From a virus: a stretch of 25,347 nt of DNA. This document shows positions 15,171 through 23,087 of this stretch, piece by piece. Within the stretch, counting starts at the first letter, position 1; each line of letters opens with the position of its first letter. The notes under the pieces were generated by a model. It made no database searches. It saw only the letters and a list, made by a program, of their open reading frames with translations, and was not told where the DNA came from. Location: positions 1 to 25,347 of IMG/VR virus record IMGVR_UViG_3300025617_000105; one strand, given 5' to 3'. Made by a program: the position numbers and the translations under genes.

Positions 15171-15196
15171 AAAAAAATAGCACCCGAAGGTGCTAT
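15171..15196 (-). terminator. Rho-independent terminator with UUCG tetraloop
   Basis: On the - strand ATAGCACC, loop TTCG and GGTGCTAT form a perfect 8-bp stem followed by six T. It lies 26 bases after the stop of the 15222-15989 gene and ends that transcript. The UUCG loop is among the most stable RNA tetraloops. Confidence 0.9.
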
Positions 15197-15221
15197 CTTG
15201 ACTTTAGTTTTAGTAGTAAAC

Positions 15222-15989
15222 TTATTTCATGTTTTTGTATTGAGCCATAAGATCGTTGTATAAAGATTCTACAGCCATTGCATTGTCGCCACGTTGTGCA
15301 GCTTTGTATGCTTTCTTCTCACGGTTAATACCACCACTTAGATCTTTGGTCATGTATTCTGTATCTTTATAGTCTTCTTCTGGCTCGTTAGCATAACTTT
15401 CACCCATGCCGTAGTCGTCTTCAATTTGATCCATCATGCGATCGTGAATTTTTTCAAAGTCATCATCTGGGTGTAGTCCATTGTCAACTGCTACGTCATT
15501 ATACATATCCTGTAGATACTTTTGTACGTCTGGACCCATTGCGCCATCTAGTGCGCTATCTAGTAACTCATAACCGTCTGCCGCAATCTTTTCCATAGCT
15601 TTAATAAGCTCGTCTTTCATTCCGCCTTCTTCAATATTAACATCTTCCATGTCTATTGCAGGCTTTTCACCTGGCTTAGGAAGCATTTTAGGATCGCTAT
15701 CTGGATCAACAATACTACGGAACTTTTCCATATCGTGACGCATTGGCATTCCGGTTGGCTTAACTTCTTCTGCGCCGCCGAGTCCTGCTTTTTTCATCAT
15801 GTCTAATAAATCTTCAACATGATCTTTACCGCTTGCATTCATGTTTACGTTAATGCTTACTGGATTACCACGATCCATATCCATTGGAGCAGGTGGCATA
15901 TCTCCGCACTCGATGATCGACTCGTTTAGTTGATCTTTCTTTGTGTCTTCGATCTCAGTCATACGCTGGATCATGTCTTTCATGTTCAT
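15222..15989 (-). CDS. Conserved marine-phage protein, function unknown
   Basis: A 255-aa acidic, Met- and Asp-rich protein without an enzyme motif. The N-terminal MNMKDMIQRMTEIED followed by NPVSINVNMNASG (42-54) is like a protein I recall from marine T4-like phages, where it sits among structural genes. The region around YLQDMYNDVAVDNG weakly recalls the end of the duplicated module of the 825-aa protein (VHDMYDEVGG), which may be chance. The Shine-Dalgarno GGGAGC includes the stop region of the upstream gene, so the two are coupled. The gene ends at the UUCG terminator. A virion or assembly role is inferred from place only. Confidence 0.65.
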   Translation of the reverse strand: MNMKDMIQRMTEIEDTKKDQLNESIIECGDMPPAPMDMDRGNPVSINVNMNASGKDHVEDLLDMMKKAGLGGAEEVKPTGMPMRHDMEKFRSIVDPDSDPKMLPKPGEKPAIDMEDVNIEEGGMKDELIKAMEKIAADGYELLDSALDGAMGPDVQKYLQDMYNDVAVDNGLHPDDDFEKIHDRMMDQIEDDYGMGESYANEPEEDYKDTEYMTKDLSGGINREKKAYKAAQRGDNAMAVESLYNDLMAQYKNMK

Positions 15990-15991
15990 TT

Positions 15992-16549
15992 TTAGCTCCC
16001 TAGTGTGCTTTTAGTATTTTCAGCATCGCCGATGTCTGCGCCTTCACCTTTTGGTGCGCCGTCCATAGGATCATTTTCTCGTTCTTTGCGAGCTGATTCT
16101 AGTTCTTTTAACAGGTCCATTACACGAGTGTTGCCAACTGCTTCTTGAGCTTTAGGATCAGATTCAAGCTCTTCTGTAGTTAGTTTAGCTTCGTATGTGT
16201 CTTGGCCACTTGCTTCTGCTTGGTAAGCTTCTTGTGGCTCATTCATGTTACGTACAATAATATGACTCTGTTCAATACCGCAGCACTTGCCTACATACTC
16301 TTGTAGTACTTGTACAGTTGTAGGATAATTAACTTCTACTTCGTAATATGTAACTTCCATATTTTGTAACTGTGGAAAGTCTAGCGGACGTTCCTGGATT
16401 GGTGTTTTCTTTCCTGTGCTCATATTAGCTACAGAAAACTTTTGCATAGCAGTTTCTAAACGGTCTTCAAACCCTTCAGGTAATTTTCCTGCTACACCTA
16501 CTTTAAATTCGTAAGTCTTTTTCGACTCTGTTAAATATTTTTCTAACAT
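15992..16549 (-). CDS. Conserved marine-phage protein, function unknown
   Basis: A 185-aa protein. The start is the ATG at 16549 (MLEKYLTESKKTYEFKVGVAG) with AGAGGA upstream; an in-frame ATG at 16567 lies directly against the late promoter and is not favoured. The first 110 residues look like a folded domain (TPIQERPLDFPQLQNMEVTY, YPTTVQVLQEYVGKCCGIEQ). The rest is charged and low-complexity. I recall close relatives in marine T4-like phages, always uncharacterised. It lies between the small terminase gene and the 255-aa gene. There is no catalytic motif. A role in head assembly or packaging is a guess from context. Confidence 0.7.
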   Translation of the reverse strand: MLEKYLTESKKTYEFKVGVAGKLPEGFEDRLETAMQKFSVANMSTGKKTPIQERPLDFPQLQNMEVTYYEVEVNYPTTVQVLQEYVGKCCGIEQSHIIVRNMNEPQEAYQAEASGQDTYEAKLTTEELESDPKAQEAVGNTRVMDLLKELESARKERENDPMDGAPKGEGADIGDAENTKSTLGS

Positions 16550-16566
16550 GGCTGATCCTCTATACA

Positions 16567-17082
16567 TTATTTATCCTTGTTCTCCATGTTTTTGAGCTTT
16601 TCGAGCAGACTGTTACGGTCTGTAACCACATACCCTTCACCGCTAACAATGTCGCCATCGCCGCCTTTTGCATTATCTTTTTCTAGTTTTTCTTTTTTAA
16701 GTTGCATGTCAATCATCTTTAGTTTTTTATCCATCTTTGCAACTTTAGCATCTAATGATGTTTTGAGCATTCCGCCGGCAACTTCAAACACACGACCACT
16801 GTAACGACTCTCAACATTCATACCAAGATCCATTAAGTCCTCGTATGCTTGTAGAGCACGTTGAGCAATGTCATTTAGTTCTTCGTCTGCTTTTTCGCCT
16901 AGACCTTTTACAGCAGGAAGTGCAGCTTCAATTTTATCAAACTCTGCAATATCACGAAATGCTCGTTCTTCGGCGTCGAGGGCTTCTTGTTTTTTTGACT
17001 TTTTCTTTTCGAGTTCTTTGCCCTCGTCAACAATTTCTTTGGAGTCAGGTAAGTTTAGTAGTTCTTCTAATTTTTTTGTCAT
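16567..17082 (-). CDS. gp16: Terminase small subunit
   Basis: A 171-aa helical, highly charged protein, close to T4 gp16 (164 aa). The central AYEDLMDLGMNVESRYSGRV (79-98) and FEVAGGMLKTSLDAKVAKMD (99-118) match the conserved core of gp16 in marine T4-like phages: the helical hairpin that builds the oligomeric ring. A long lysine-rich helix follows (to about 137), then a glycine-rich linker, and it ends SLLEKLKNM, as in relatives. gp16 recognises or regulates DNA for packaging and stimulates the gp17 ATPase. The predicted late leader is about 21 nt and has no clear Shine-Dalgarno. The stop overlaps the next late promoter. Confidence 0.85.
   Translation of the reverse strand: MTKKLEELLNLPDSKEIVDEGKELEKKKSKKQEALDAEERAFRDIAEFDKIEAALPAVKGLGEKADEELNDIAQRALQAYEDLMDLGMNVESRYSGRVFEVAGGMLKTSLDAKVAKMDKKLKMIDMQLKKEKLEKDNAKGGDGDIVSGEGYVVTDRNSLLEKLKNMENKDK
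16568..16575 (-). promoter_or_regulatory. Late promoter GATAAATA (leader type)
   Basis: GATAAATA overlaps the gp16 stop and lies 18 bases before the ATG at 16549. Transcription would start near 16562, giving a leader of about 13 nt that contains AGAGGA as Shine-Dalgarno. Confidence 0.6.
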
Positions 17083-17108
17083 AATTATATACCATTATAT
17101 GCTACTAT

Positions 17109-17116
17109 TATTTATC
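17109..17116 (-). promoter_or_regulatory. Late promoter GATAAATA before gp16
   Basis: GATAAATA overlaps the gp4 stop and lies 26 bases before the gp16 ATG, giving a leader of about 21 nt. Two TATAAT hexamers follow in the leader (within 17086-17100), but no -35 box at 16-18 bases is convincing. Confidence 0.6.
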
Positions 17117-17549
17117 TTCGCTGACCTTGATGAAAGATATCTTTTTCTGTTATAACTCTAAAGAAGATTCCCTTTTGTTTGCACCATGCTCTTGCAGCTT
17201 CCCACTTAACTTGATTAAGTGCCCAATGCATTTGATTAGATCTCGAATTACCTAAACTTTCTTTAGTAGTTTGATTGTCAGGTTTTACTTCAATAACTTC
17301 TACTTTTTGATTTCCCTTTGCATCACTATATGCAATAAAAAAGTCTGGTACATAGATAGTATGTTTTCCAGTAAATGGATTTTTGTAAGGGATACGTATT
17401 GCTTCACTTGCCCATTTTTCTACACTAGGATTTTCGTCGCAAAATCTCATAAATGCAAATTCCCAACTGCTTCGATATGTAGGAGTCTTAGTACCTACAT
17501 ACTTGTCAGGATTTTTGAGAGTGAATTTTCCTTGAGCAAACTTGGCCAT
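17112..17549 (-). CDS. gp4: Head completion protein gp4 (TnsA/PD-(D/E)xK-like fold)
   Basis: A 145-aa protein, near T4 gp4 (about 150 aa), which completes DNA-filled heads before tail joining. KFTLKNPDKYVGTKTPTYRS (8-27) and SWEFAFMRFCDEN (28-40) match the gp4 N-terminus. The rest has the pattern of a TnsA-like nuclease: E30, YVPDFFI (66-72, D69) and VIEVKP (85-90, E87-x-K89). These residues could form an active PD-(D/E)xK site. It starts in a TAATG overlap with the upstream gene. The late promoter of gp16 begins at its end. The assignment is secure by motif order and by place among head genes. Confidence 0.88.
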   Translation of the reverse strand: MAKFAQGKFTLKNPDKYVGTKTPTYRSSWEFAFMRFCDENPSVEKWASEAIRIPYKNPFTGKHTIYVPDFFIAYSDAKGNQKVEVIEVKPDNQTTKESLGNSRSNQMHWALNQVKWEAARAWCKQKGIFFRVITEKDIFHQGQRR

Positions 17550-17923
17550 TAGTATAGAATGTTTCTAGCTTCAACTTGATTAATATTATTTTCTACTTTA
17601 AATCCAATAGTACTAATTCTATCTCTACTAGCGTTCATTACTTCGGTAACAATAGCACTAAGTTGTAATTCGTTTAAACCTTTTAGTGTATCTAATAACT
17701 CAAATACTTTTACACCGTCTAGTTTTGCCTGACGCATAAGGACTGTAGAAACAGCAATTGCTGCACTCTTGTCAAACTCTCTAGATTCAAAAAATCCAAC
17801 AACAGCATCTACTTGATTACTCGGATAGCTCAACGGTTTTGTATAATACTCGTCATAAAAGGCTTTTACTTCGTTTGCGCTATCGTTTGTTGGATTTTGT
17901 GGAAGATTTAATTTTGTTGTCAT
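17549..17923 (-). CDS. Conserved marine-phage protein, function unknown
   Basis: A 124-aa mainly helical protein. VKAFYDEYYTKPLSYPSNQV (19-38) and DAVVGFFESREFDKSAAIAV (39-58) are like a conserved protein I recall beside gp4 in marine T4-like phages. There is no catalytic or membrane motif. The Shine-Dalgarno AAGGAGT precedes the ATG, and the stop overlaps the gp4 start by one base. It lies between a tail-tube-fold gene and gp4, so a part in joining head and tail or in the neck is possible, but nothing in the sequence proves it. Confidence 0.7.
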   Translation of the reverse strand: MTTKLNLPQNPTNDSANEVKAFYDEYYTKPLSYPSNQVDAVVGFFESREFDKSAAIAVSTVLMRQAKLDGVKVFELLDTLKGLNELQLSAIVTEVMNASRDRISTIGFKVENNINQVEARNILY

Positions 17924-17932
17924 AAGGACTCC

Positions 17933-19276
17933 TTAAATTCCGCTAAGAGTATCTTGTCTTAGTCTCTCTTGTTCTGATGCAGGTAATGCATCGTATGCAG
18001 CTCTAGTTGCTGCTGGATCCGGATCGCCCCCATTTGCTTGTCGTTCTTTTGCAAAAGTTGTACTTGCTGTTAGATCGTCTAGTGCAGCAGGATCATTTGC
18101 TAGCTGCTCTCTTAACGCACTTTTGTTTGCCAAGTATGCCAATCCACCTACTGCTGCGGTTGCTAATAAACTTCTACCTCCACCTGAGGTATTAGAACCA
18201 CTAAAGAATGTGTTAGCAACTCCGCTAACATCAATTCCTGCTGCGTTACCGATTGCATCTTTAAGAATACCAAAGCCCTCTTCACGTAATCCTTCCGATG
18301 ATAATTTGTTAGCATTTGTATAAACGTTTCTTGCACGTAGTACAGATCCTAACAAACTGCCAGGACTCGCAAATGCATCGCCACTGGTAATGTCGTCAAG
18401 TACATCTAGGCCGCCACCTAACACACCACCCTGTCCCATTAGACTAGTTACTCCGCCACCACTTAATGTAAGTGGACTTGGTGTTTTGTCGTAGTGTTCT
18501 GTACCAAAACCTTTTGGCGCAGTTCCTTCAGATACAGGACCGCGTGTATAGAATACAGTTTCGTATTCTATTGTTGCTTCGCTTTGGACTGGATCACTTG
18601 AGCTTTGGTCCATAGTATCGTGAGCCCATCTAGTAATCATTGGATTAACTAATGTAAAACTTGTATACCTCTTGCGAGACATCTGGTATATTACAATACT
18701 ATTAAAGAAAGGCTCAAAACTATCATTATCAAAGCCGTAACGAAATCGATTAAATTGACTACCTGCATATGTATTGCCGCTGTTATAAGGTGCAGCTTGT
18801 CTTCCTGCTTGTTGGAATGCAGCTGGATTAGTTACAGGATTGCCTGCTGGATCTGTTTCTGCATAATTTCCGTCTCGGTAGTAATATCTATAGTAAGCTT
18901 CCCACAATGCTGTAGTTACACCGTAATTATCATCGTGAAAGGTAACTTGTACTGGATCGTAATCAACTCTCTTTTGTATAACACGTTTTTTGTTATATTG
19001 ATGTTTTACATCAGCATCAATTCTAAATCCAGGCAAACTAACCATCTTAACTAGCATGTTAAGAGTATTGCCGTGTTTTTGTGTTAGTTGCGGTACTACT
19101 ACAGCAGCGTTTGGATTTAAATTAAATGTAACATGATATAAAAACTTTGATTTAGGAGCAAACGCAAATGCATTATCAACATATAGTCTTGCACCGTGCG
19201 AAAAGTCACCTAAATTACCTTTAGGATTTCCGCCGCCGCTTGCTAAGTTATCTAAAAAACCTTTAAGTATTGACAT
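17933..19276 (-). CDS. Tail-tube-fold virion protein (gp19/gp54-like)
   Basis: A 447-aa structural protein. Residues 40-250 resemble tail tube proteins: KFLYHVTFNL (44-53), SLPGFRIDADVKHQYNKKRV (80-99) and YDPVQVTFHDD (106-116) parallel YRFRVTLENF, VTRPTVSFDQITLDAYNSRV and WDPISLNLRDD of the gp19 gene next door. The last 180 residues are Gly/Ser/Ala-rich and probably flexible. In T4 the tube fold also occurs in the baseplate tube initiator and cap proteins (gp54, gp48), so this may be one of those or a neck/tube terminator. Which one cannot be settled here. There is no Shine-Dalgarno; a late promoter lies 5 bases before the ATG. Confidence 0.7.
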   Translation of the reverse strand: MSILKGFLDNLASGGGNPKGNLGDFSHGARLYVDNAFAFAPKSKFLYHVTFNLNPNAAVVVPQLTQKHGNTLNMLVKMVSLPGFRIDADVKHQYNKKRVIQKRVDYDPVQVTFHDDNYGVTTALWEAYYRYYYRDGNYAETDPAGNPVTNPAAFQQAGRQAAPYNSGNTYAGSQFNRFRYGFDNDSFEPFFNSIVIYQMSRKRYTSFTLVNPMITRWAHDTMDQSSSDPVQSEATIEYETVFYTRGPVSEGTAPKGFGTEHYDKTPSPLTLSGGGVTSLMGQGGVLGGGLDVLDDITSGDAFASPGSLLGSVLRARNVYTNANKLSSEGLREEGFGILKDAIGNAAGIDVSGVANTFFSGSNTSGGGRSLLATAAVGGLAYLANKSALREQLANDPAALDDLTASTTFAKERQANGGDPDPAATRAAYDALPASEQERLRQDTLSGI

Positions 19277-19281
19277 ACAAA

Positions 19282-19289
19282 TATTTATC
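19282..19289 (-). promoter_or_regulatory. Late promoter GATAAATA, 5 nt before ATG
   Basis: GATAAATA, then TTTGT, then the ATG at 19276. It lies after the terminator at 19311-19337, so the gene needs a new start of transcription, and a leaderless mRNA is predicted. Confidence 0.65.
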
Positions 19290-19310
19290 CATTATAATAA
19301 AGTGCGCAGA

Positions 19311-19337
19311 TAAAAGAAAAGGGGCATAACGCCCCTT
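19311..19337 (-). terminator. Rho-independent terminator after the tail tube gene
   Basis: On the - strand AAGGGGC, loop GTTAT and GCCCCTT form a 7-bp stem followed by TTCTTTTA. It lies 22 bases after the gp19 stop and isolates the abundant gp18-gp19 transcript from the genes downstream. Confidence 0.85.
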
Positions 19338-19359
19338 AACTTGTATATTTTACTCTTTG

Positions 19360-19989
19360 TTAGGTGCCGCCGCCACCTGTTACTAGAGTATTAATTGTAC
19401 GTCCTACTGCTGTACCAATACCAGTACCTTGTGGTGACTGGATTGCGTTATCGTAACGAATACTTAATGTTACTGTTGCTGCTTCTGAAGAATTATAAGC
19501 TAGCTGATTGTAGTTAGCATTTTCTACATAACAACCATACAATTCGAAAGTTTCTAGTACGTTAACTTCGTTTGCACCGTTTCCGCCATCTAAGATTTCA
19601 ATACGTGTTACAAATTTATAGTCTGCACCTGAAGCAGCACTTGACTGCTCGTAGAAGTCGAACTGTTTCTGTAACTGCTCGCCTACTAGTTTTTGCACCT
19701 GACCGCTTACATCGTCACGCAAGTTAAGCGAGATTGGATCCCATGTGTGCTTACCTGCTAGGTAAACTCTTGAGTTGTATGCGTCTAGTGTAATCTGATC
19801 AAAACTTACTGTAGGTCTTGTTACATCTACTACCTGCTTCGTTAGCTCAGTTGTTGGTGTTGAAACCCCAAAGTTCTCTAGTGTTACTCTAAAGCGGTAT
19901 TGGAGTTTTGGCATCAACAGACCTTGACTGGAAGCAGAAGCGTTGCTGTCCAAAGGCACTGTTAATTTTGATAAAGTTGAAATTGCCAT
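19360..19989 (-). CDS. gp19: Tail tube protein
   Basis: A 209-aa protein, somewhat longer than T4 gp19 (163 aa). LLMPKLQYRFRVTLENFG (24-41), WDPISLNLRDD (83-93), VLETFELYGCYVENANYNQL (144-163) and the strand TVTLSIRYDNA (172-182) are the beta-strand blocks of the tube subunit. It polymerises as stacked hexamers inside the gp18 sheath and conducts DNA into the host. AGGAG precedes the ATG. A late promoter gives a leader of about 15 nt, and a strong terminator ends the transcript. The C-terminal Gly-rich tail is unusual in length. Confidence 0.92.
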   Translation of the reverse strand: MAISTLSKLTVPLDSNASASSQGLLMPKLQYRFRVTLENFGVSTPTTELTKQVVDVTRPTVSFDQITLDAYNSRVYLAGKHTWDPISLNLRDDVSGQVQKLVGEQLQKQFDFYEQSSAASGADYKFVTRIEILDGGNGANEVNVLETFELYGCYVENANYNQLAYNSSEAATVTLSIRYDNAIQSPQGTGIGTAVGRTINTLVTGGGGT

Positions 19990-20009
19990 TTACTTGCTCC
20001 TGTTATATC

Positions 20010-20017
20010 TATTTATC
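20010..20017 (-). promoter_or_regulatory. Late promoter GATAAATA before gp19
   Basis: GATAAATA lies 20 bases before the gp19 ATG. Transcription would start near 20004 and leave a leader of about 15 nt holding AGGAG. It sits just before the gp18 stop, so gp19 can be made separately. Confidence 0.65.
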
Positions 20018-20019
20018 CG

Positions 20020-22977
20020 TTATAGGCCTGCGATTTCGCCAGTGTTTTTCAAGCGTAGCGGAATGTAAATAAATTCAACTGCCTTAACTGGTTCGATAGC
20101 AATGTCTATGTAAAGCTCGTTACGATCAATTCTATTTGGTGTGTTGTTTGATTCATCACACACAACTAGGAAGTCGTAAAGTGCTCTTTGACCTACTAAT
20201 TCTAGCAGTAAGCTGTCTACTTGCTGCTTGATTTCATCACGTGTAATCTTATCGTTTGGTTCAAAGATGTATGGCTTAGCCAATTTGTTCAACTGTGAAC
20301 GTAAGTAGATTACAAGTCTTGCTACGTTAATTCTATCCAATGCACTTGCATTTCTTGCGCGAGTCTTTTGACCGTAGTTCACAAGTCCTGCTCCGTTTAG
20401 GAATGTAATTGGGTTAACGTTTTGTGCGTACAATGTATCACGCTGTCCTTCGTTCAACGCTACACTTACAAATTCGCCTTCGCTACTAATATAACCAGCT
20501 GCACTTGCATTAGTAATACCGCCACGTCTTGTACCTGCTGGTGCAAACCATGGGTAGCTAACTTGATCACTTAGTGCAATAGTTCTTAAGATACCATGTG
20601 ATGCTGGAACAACAACGTTGTTGCCTGCATTATCACTTGTAAACAAGCTTGGGTAGAATACACCCATGTACTCGTCCCTGCTTACAAGACCTAAGTCGTT
20701 GTCTTCTACTGCTAGGTTAACGTTAGTTGCCCATTCGTTAATTGATGTAGCATCTGGTGTTAGTCTCATTGGACTGTCACCTACAATAAACGCTGTTAGT
20801 CCGCGATCGTAGTTTAAGCTAATCATTTCGCCAATTAGTTCTGGATAACCCGGAGTTGCCATAACATTGAATAGTCTTGATTCATCGTCACGGATATCTT
20901 GGTTACTGTTAACCATTGCCTGTAGTGCTTGTACGACTACTTTGCGCTGTGCGTTGCGTCCAAAGCTTCCTGAACCATCTGCGTTGTTAGCTGACTCAGT
21001 TACCCAACGATGTGGATAATAACTTGCATATGTTGGATCTGTTGTATCAACATAATTACGCTCAAAACGCTTGACATTAAATCCACTTCTACGTAGATTC
21101 CATAACAGCATACCTTGTGGATATAATGCATCTTCTGGTGCATCTGGATCTAGTACACTAACACTGCGTAGATCAGCAATTGATCCTGCTGTTGCTGTTA
21201 GTCCGTCTGTGCTCCAACGTGCATCTGCAAAGATAATACCATCTTCAGTAGTTTGGTCGCCTTTGTCTACTAAATTCCAACCTGTACCAGTAACATACTT
21301 GTAAATTGTCGGATAGTTTTCTAAATCAGCTGTTGAAATCCAAAGATCGTTATTTTCTAGTGAACTACCATCTGACTGTTCAGTTGGTTCAGTTGCGCTA
21401 ACAATTGGGCCTGCTGGATCAGTATCTGGATATTCTACTCCGTAACCTACCCAACCTGCCGAAGTATTAACCATAATGTCAACTTCGTCTACAATTGAGT
21501 TATACCATAATGCTCCGTCTACTGTTAGTGCGCTTGGAGCAGTTACACTAGCTGTGTAAGTTAATACTTTCCAATTTGTAGCAACTAGATCGTATGTTGT
21601 GTCACCTGTTGGTGTATCATACAAGTTAGTAGTTGTTCCGCCTACATATCCCATGTCTGCTAGTGGAGTATTTGTAACATCTGCTAAACGGAAGTCACCA
21701 CCTTCTTTGTGGCTAATAACTACTCTGTTCTGTGCATCAACTGTAGCAACGATATTTACAATGCCTGCTGTTCCGTTAATATCAGCTGCAATTTTTTCTG
21801 CTGTTAGTGCGGCTGTTGTTTCAGCGACTGTAATTGCAATTGTTACAGTAGCAGTTGACCACGTTTCGTCACCTTTGCGTGTTTCAGCAATATTAAATGT
21901 TCCTGAATAATCACTTTGTGTAATTGCACTTGAAACAATTTCAGTTGCGCCTACATTTTGTCTACGGAAAATTTTATAGTTTGCTTCTGGTGCTGCTAGT
22001 TCTTCCCAGTTAGTTTGAACATAAAGGTCGCCTGCTGCTAGATTAAATCCGCCGCCACTTCTATCTAAGCCGTAAAGAGCTGACATGTTATCAGCGTATA
22101 AAGGAGCGTCAATCTCTTCCCATAGCTTAGTTGTATCATTCCATAATTTAACACGGAAGTTTGCACCTAAATTTGGTACTGTAGTCTTAATCCAAACTGA
22201 ACCAGTAACTGCTTCAGCTGCTGCGCCTGTTTTGTACTGTGGTACATTAGTATGTGGACTAATTTGAATCTTAGGATCTGTGCCGCCGCTTACTCCGTTC
22301 CAGTATGCTTTCCACGCTGCTGAGCCTAATTTGCTCCATGTACCAGCATGCTTATACCAAACACGGTTGCCGCTGCCTGCTGCAACAACTGCATAGTCGC
22401 CGTCTGCGCCCACTGAACTCTTTGGACCACTTGCTACATCTTCGCCAATTAGTTGGCTAGTTTCTGTGATTACTAGTGGTGTTTTTTGTGTGAATGATTG
22501 TCCGCCTGTTTGTGTTACGGCTGCACCATTCCACTCAAAAATACCAAAACGTGTAAGATTTACATCAAACCAGTATGTGCCGTTGGCCGGATCGCCTGCC
22601 GGTGCATCTGCTGTTGCTTCTAGTTCGTTTAAGTCAATGTCTGCACGAGCTACATAAACTCTGTTGCTAACACCCAGTAATGAATAAGCAGCTTGTAAGC
22701 CGTATTCGTTTAATTCTCCACCGTGGATTGGATTGTTGTTATTGTCGGTGTAGAAAGTTGGGTCTCCGAACAAGTCTGCAAGTTCACGCTGTGACGTCAC
22801 CAAATATGGCTTGCCTGCATTTGCTTTTAGAGTTGCTTGTGCTGTACCTGTTCCTGCTGCATTCGCTTTGTCCTGTGCAGAAACTACAAAAATCATTGGA
22901 ACAGTGCCTGGCTCAGCGGGAGTGTAAAAACTCTCGTCAATTACGCTGACCTGTACACCTGGTGATACTAATGCCAT
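20020..22977 (-). CDS. gp18: Tail sheath protein with a large repeat-containing insertion
   Basis: A 985-aa contractile sheath subunit. The start is the ATG at 22977 (MALVSPGVQVSVIDESFY), with AGGAGA upstream; the frame stays open 30 codons further, but that part is leader. The N-terminal SPGVQVSVIDES (5-16) and the C-terminal INVARLVIYLRSQLNKLAKP and VKAVEFIYIPLRLKNTGEI are sheath hallmarks. T4 gp18 has 659 aa; the excess lies mostly between about residues 120 and 590. That part contains six degenerate W-rich units (GTYWFD at 133, GDYAVV 193, GSVWIK 259, GDLYVQ 316, GALWYN 488, NDLWIS 543), probably surface domains on the sheath. It is transcribed from a late promoter. Confidence 0.93.
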   Translation of the reverse strand: MALVSPGVQVSVIDESFYTPAEPGTVPMIFVVSAQDKANAAGTGTAQATLKANAGKPYLVTSQRELADLFGDPTFYTDNNNNPIHGGELNEYGLQAAYSLLGVSNRVYVARADIDLNELEATADAPAGDPANGTYWFDVNLTRFGIFEWNGAAVTQTGGQSFTQKTPLVITETSQLIGEDVASGPKSSVGADGDYAVVAAGSGNRVWYKHAGTWSKLGSAAWKAYWNGVSGGTDPKIQISPHTNVPQYKTGAAAEAVTGSVWIKTTVPNLGANFRVKLWNDTTKLWEEIDAPLYADNMSALYGLDRSGGGFNLAAGDLYVQTNWEELAAPEANYKIFRRQNVGATEIVSSAITQSDYSGTFNIAETRKGDETWSTATVTIAITVAETTAALTAEKIAADINGTAGIVNIVATVDAQNRVVISHKEGGDFRLADVTNTPLADMGYVGGTTTNLYDTPTGDTTYDLVATNWKVLTYTASVTAPSALTVDGALWYNSIVDEVDIMVNTSAGWVGYGVEYPDTDPAGPIVSATEPTEQSDGSSLENNDLWISTADLENYPTIYKYVTGTGWNLVDKGDQTTEDGIIFADARWSTDGLTATAGSIADLRSVSVLDPDAPEDALYPQGMLLWNLRRSGFNVKRFERNYVDTTDPTYASYYPHRWVTESANNADGSGSFGRNAQRKVVVQALQAMVNSNQDIRDDESRLFNVMATPGYPELIGEMISLNYDRGLTAFIVGDSPMRLTPDATSINEWATNVNLAVEDNDLGLVSRDEYMGVFYPSLFTSDNAGNNVVVPASHGILRTIALSDQVSYPWFAPAGTRRGGITNASAAGYISSEGEFVSVALNEGQRDTLYAQNVNPITFLNGAGLVNYGQKTRARNASALDRINVARLVIYLRSQLNKLAKPYIFEPNDKITRDEIKQQVDSLLLELVGQRALYDFLVVCDESNNTPNRIDRNELYIDIAIEPVKAVEFIYIPLRLKNTGEIAGL

Positions 22978-23012
22978 GTTGTTTCTCCTATACGCATTTA
23001 TTTTATTACTTG

Positions 23013-23020
23013 TATTTATG
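23013..23020 (-). promoter_or_regulatory. Late promoter CATAAATA before gp18
   Basis: CATAAATA lies 35 bases before the gp18 ATG and gives a leader of about 30 nt with AGGAGA. It lies in the 110-base gap between gp18 (-) and the HNH-like gene (+). Confidence 0.65.
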
Positions 23021-23087
23021 ATAATCATAGGAAAACACCTAGGTAAACCGCCGAAAAAAGGTACCATAAAGGTGAGGTAAATACGTT

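Noticed and set aside
17083-17103. Two TATAAT hexamers before gp16 as a sigma70 promoter
   Set aside because: No acceptable -35 box at the right distance; the GATAAATA late motif explains the region better.
23074-23087. GGTAAATA as a late promoter for the HNH-like gene
   Set aside because: It is 4 bases and not 5 from the ATG, differs at the second base, and the gene already has a Shine-Dalgarno; it may be chance.
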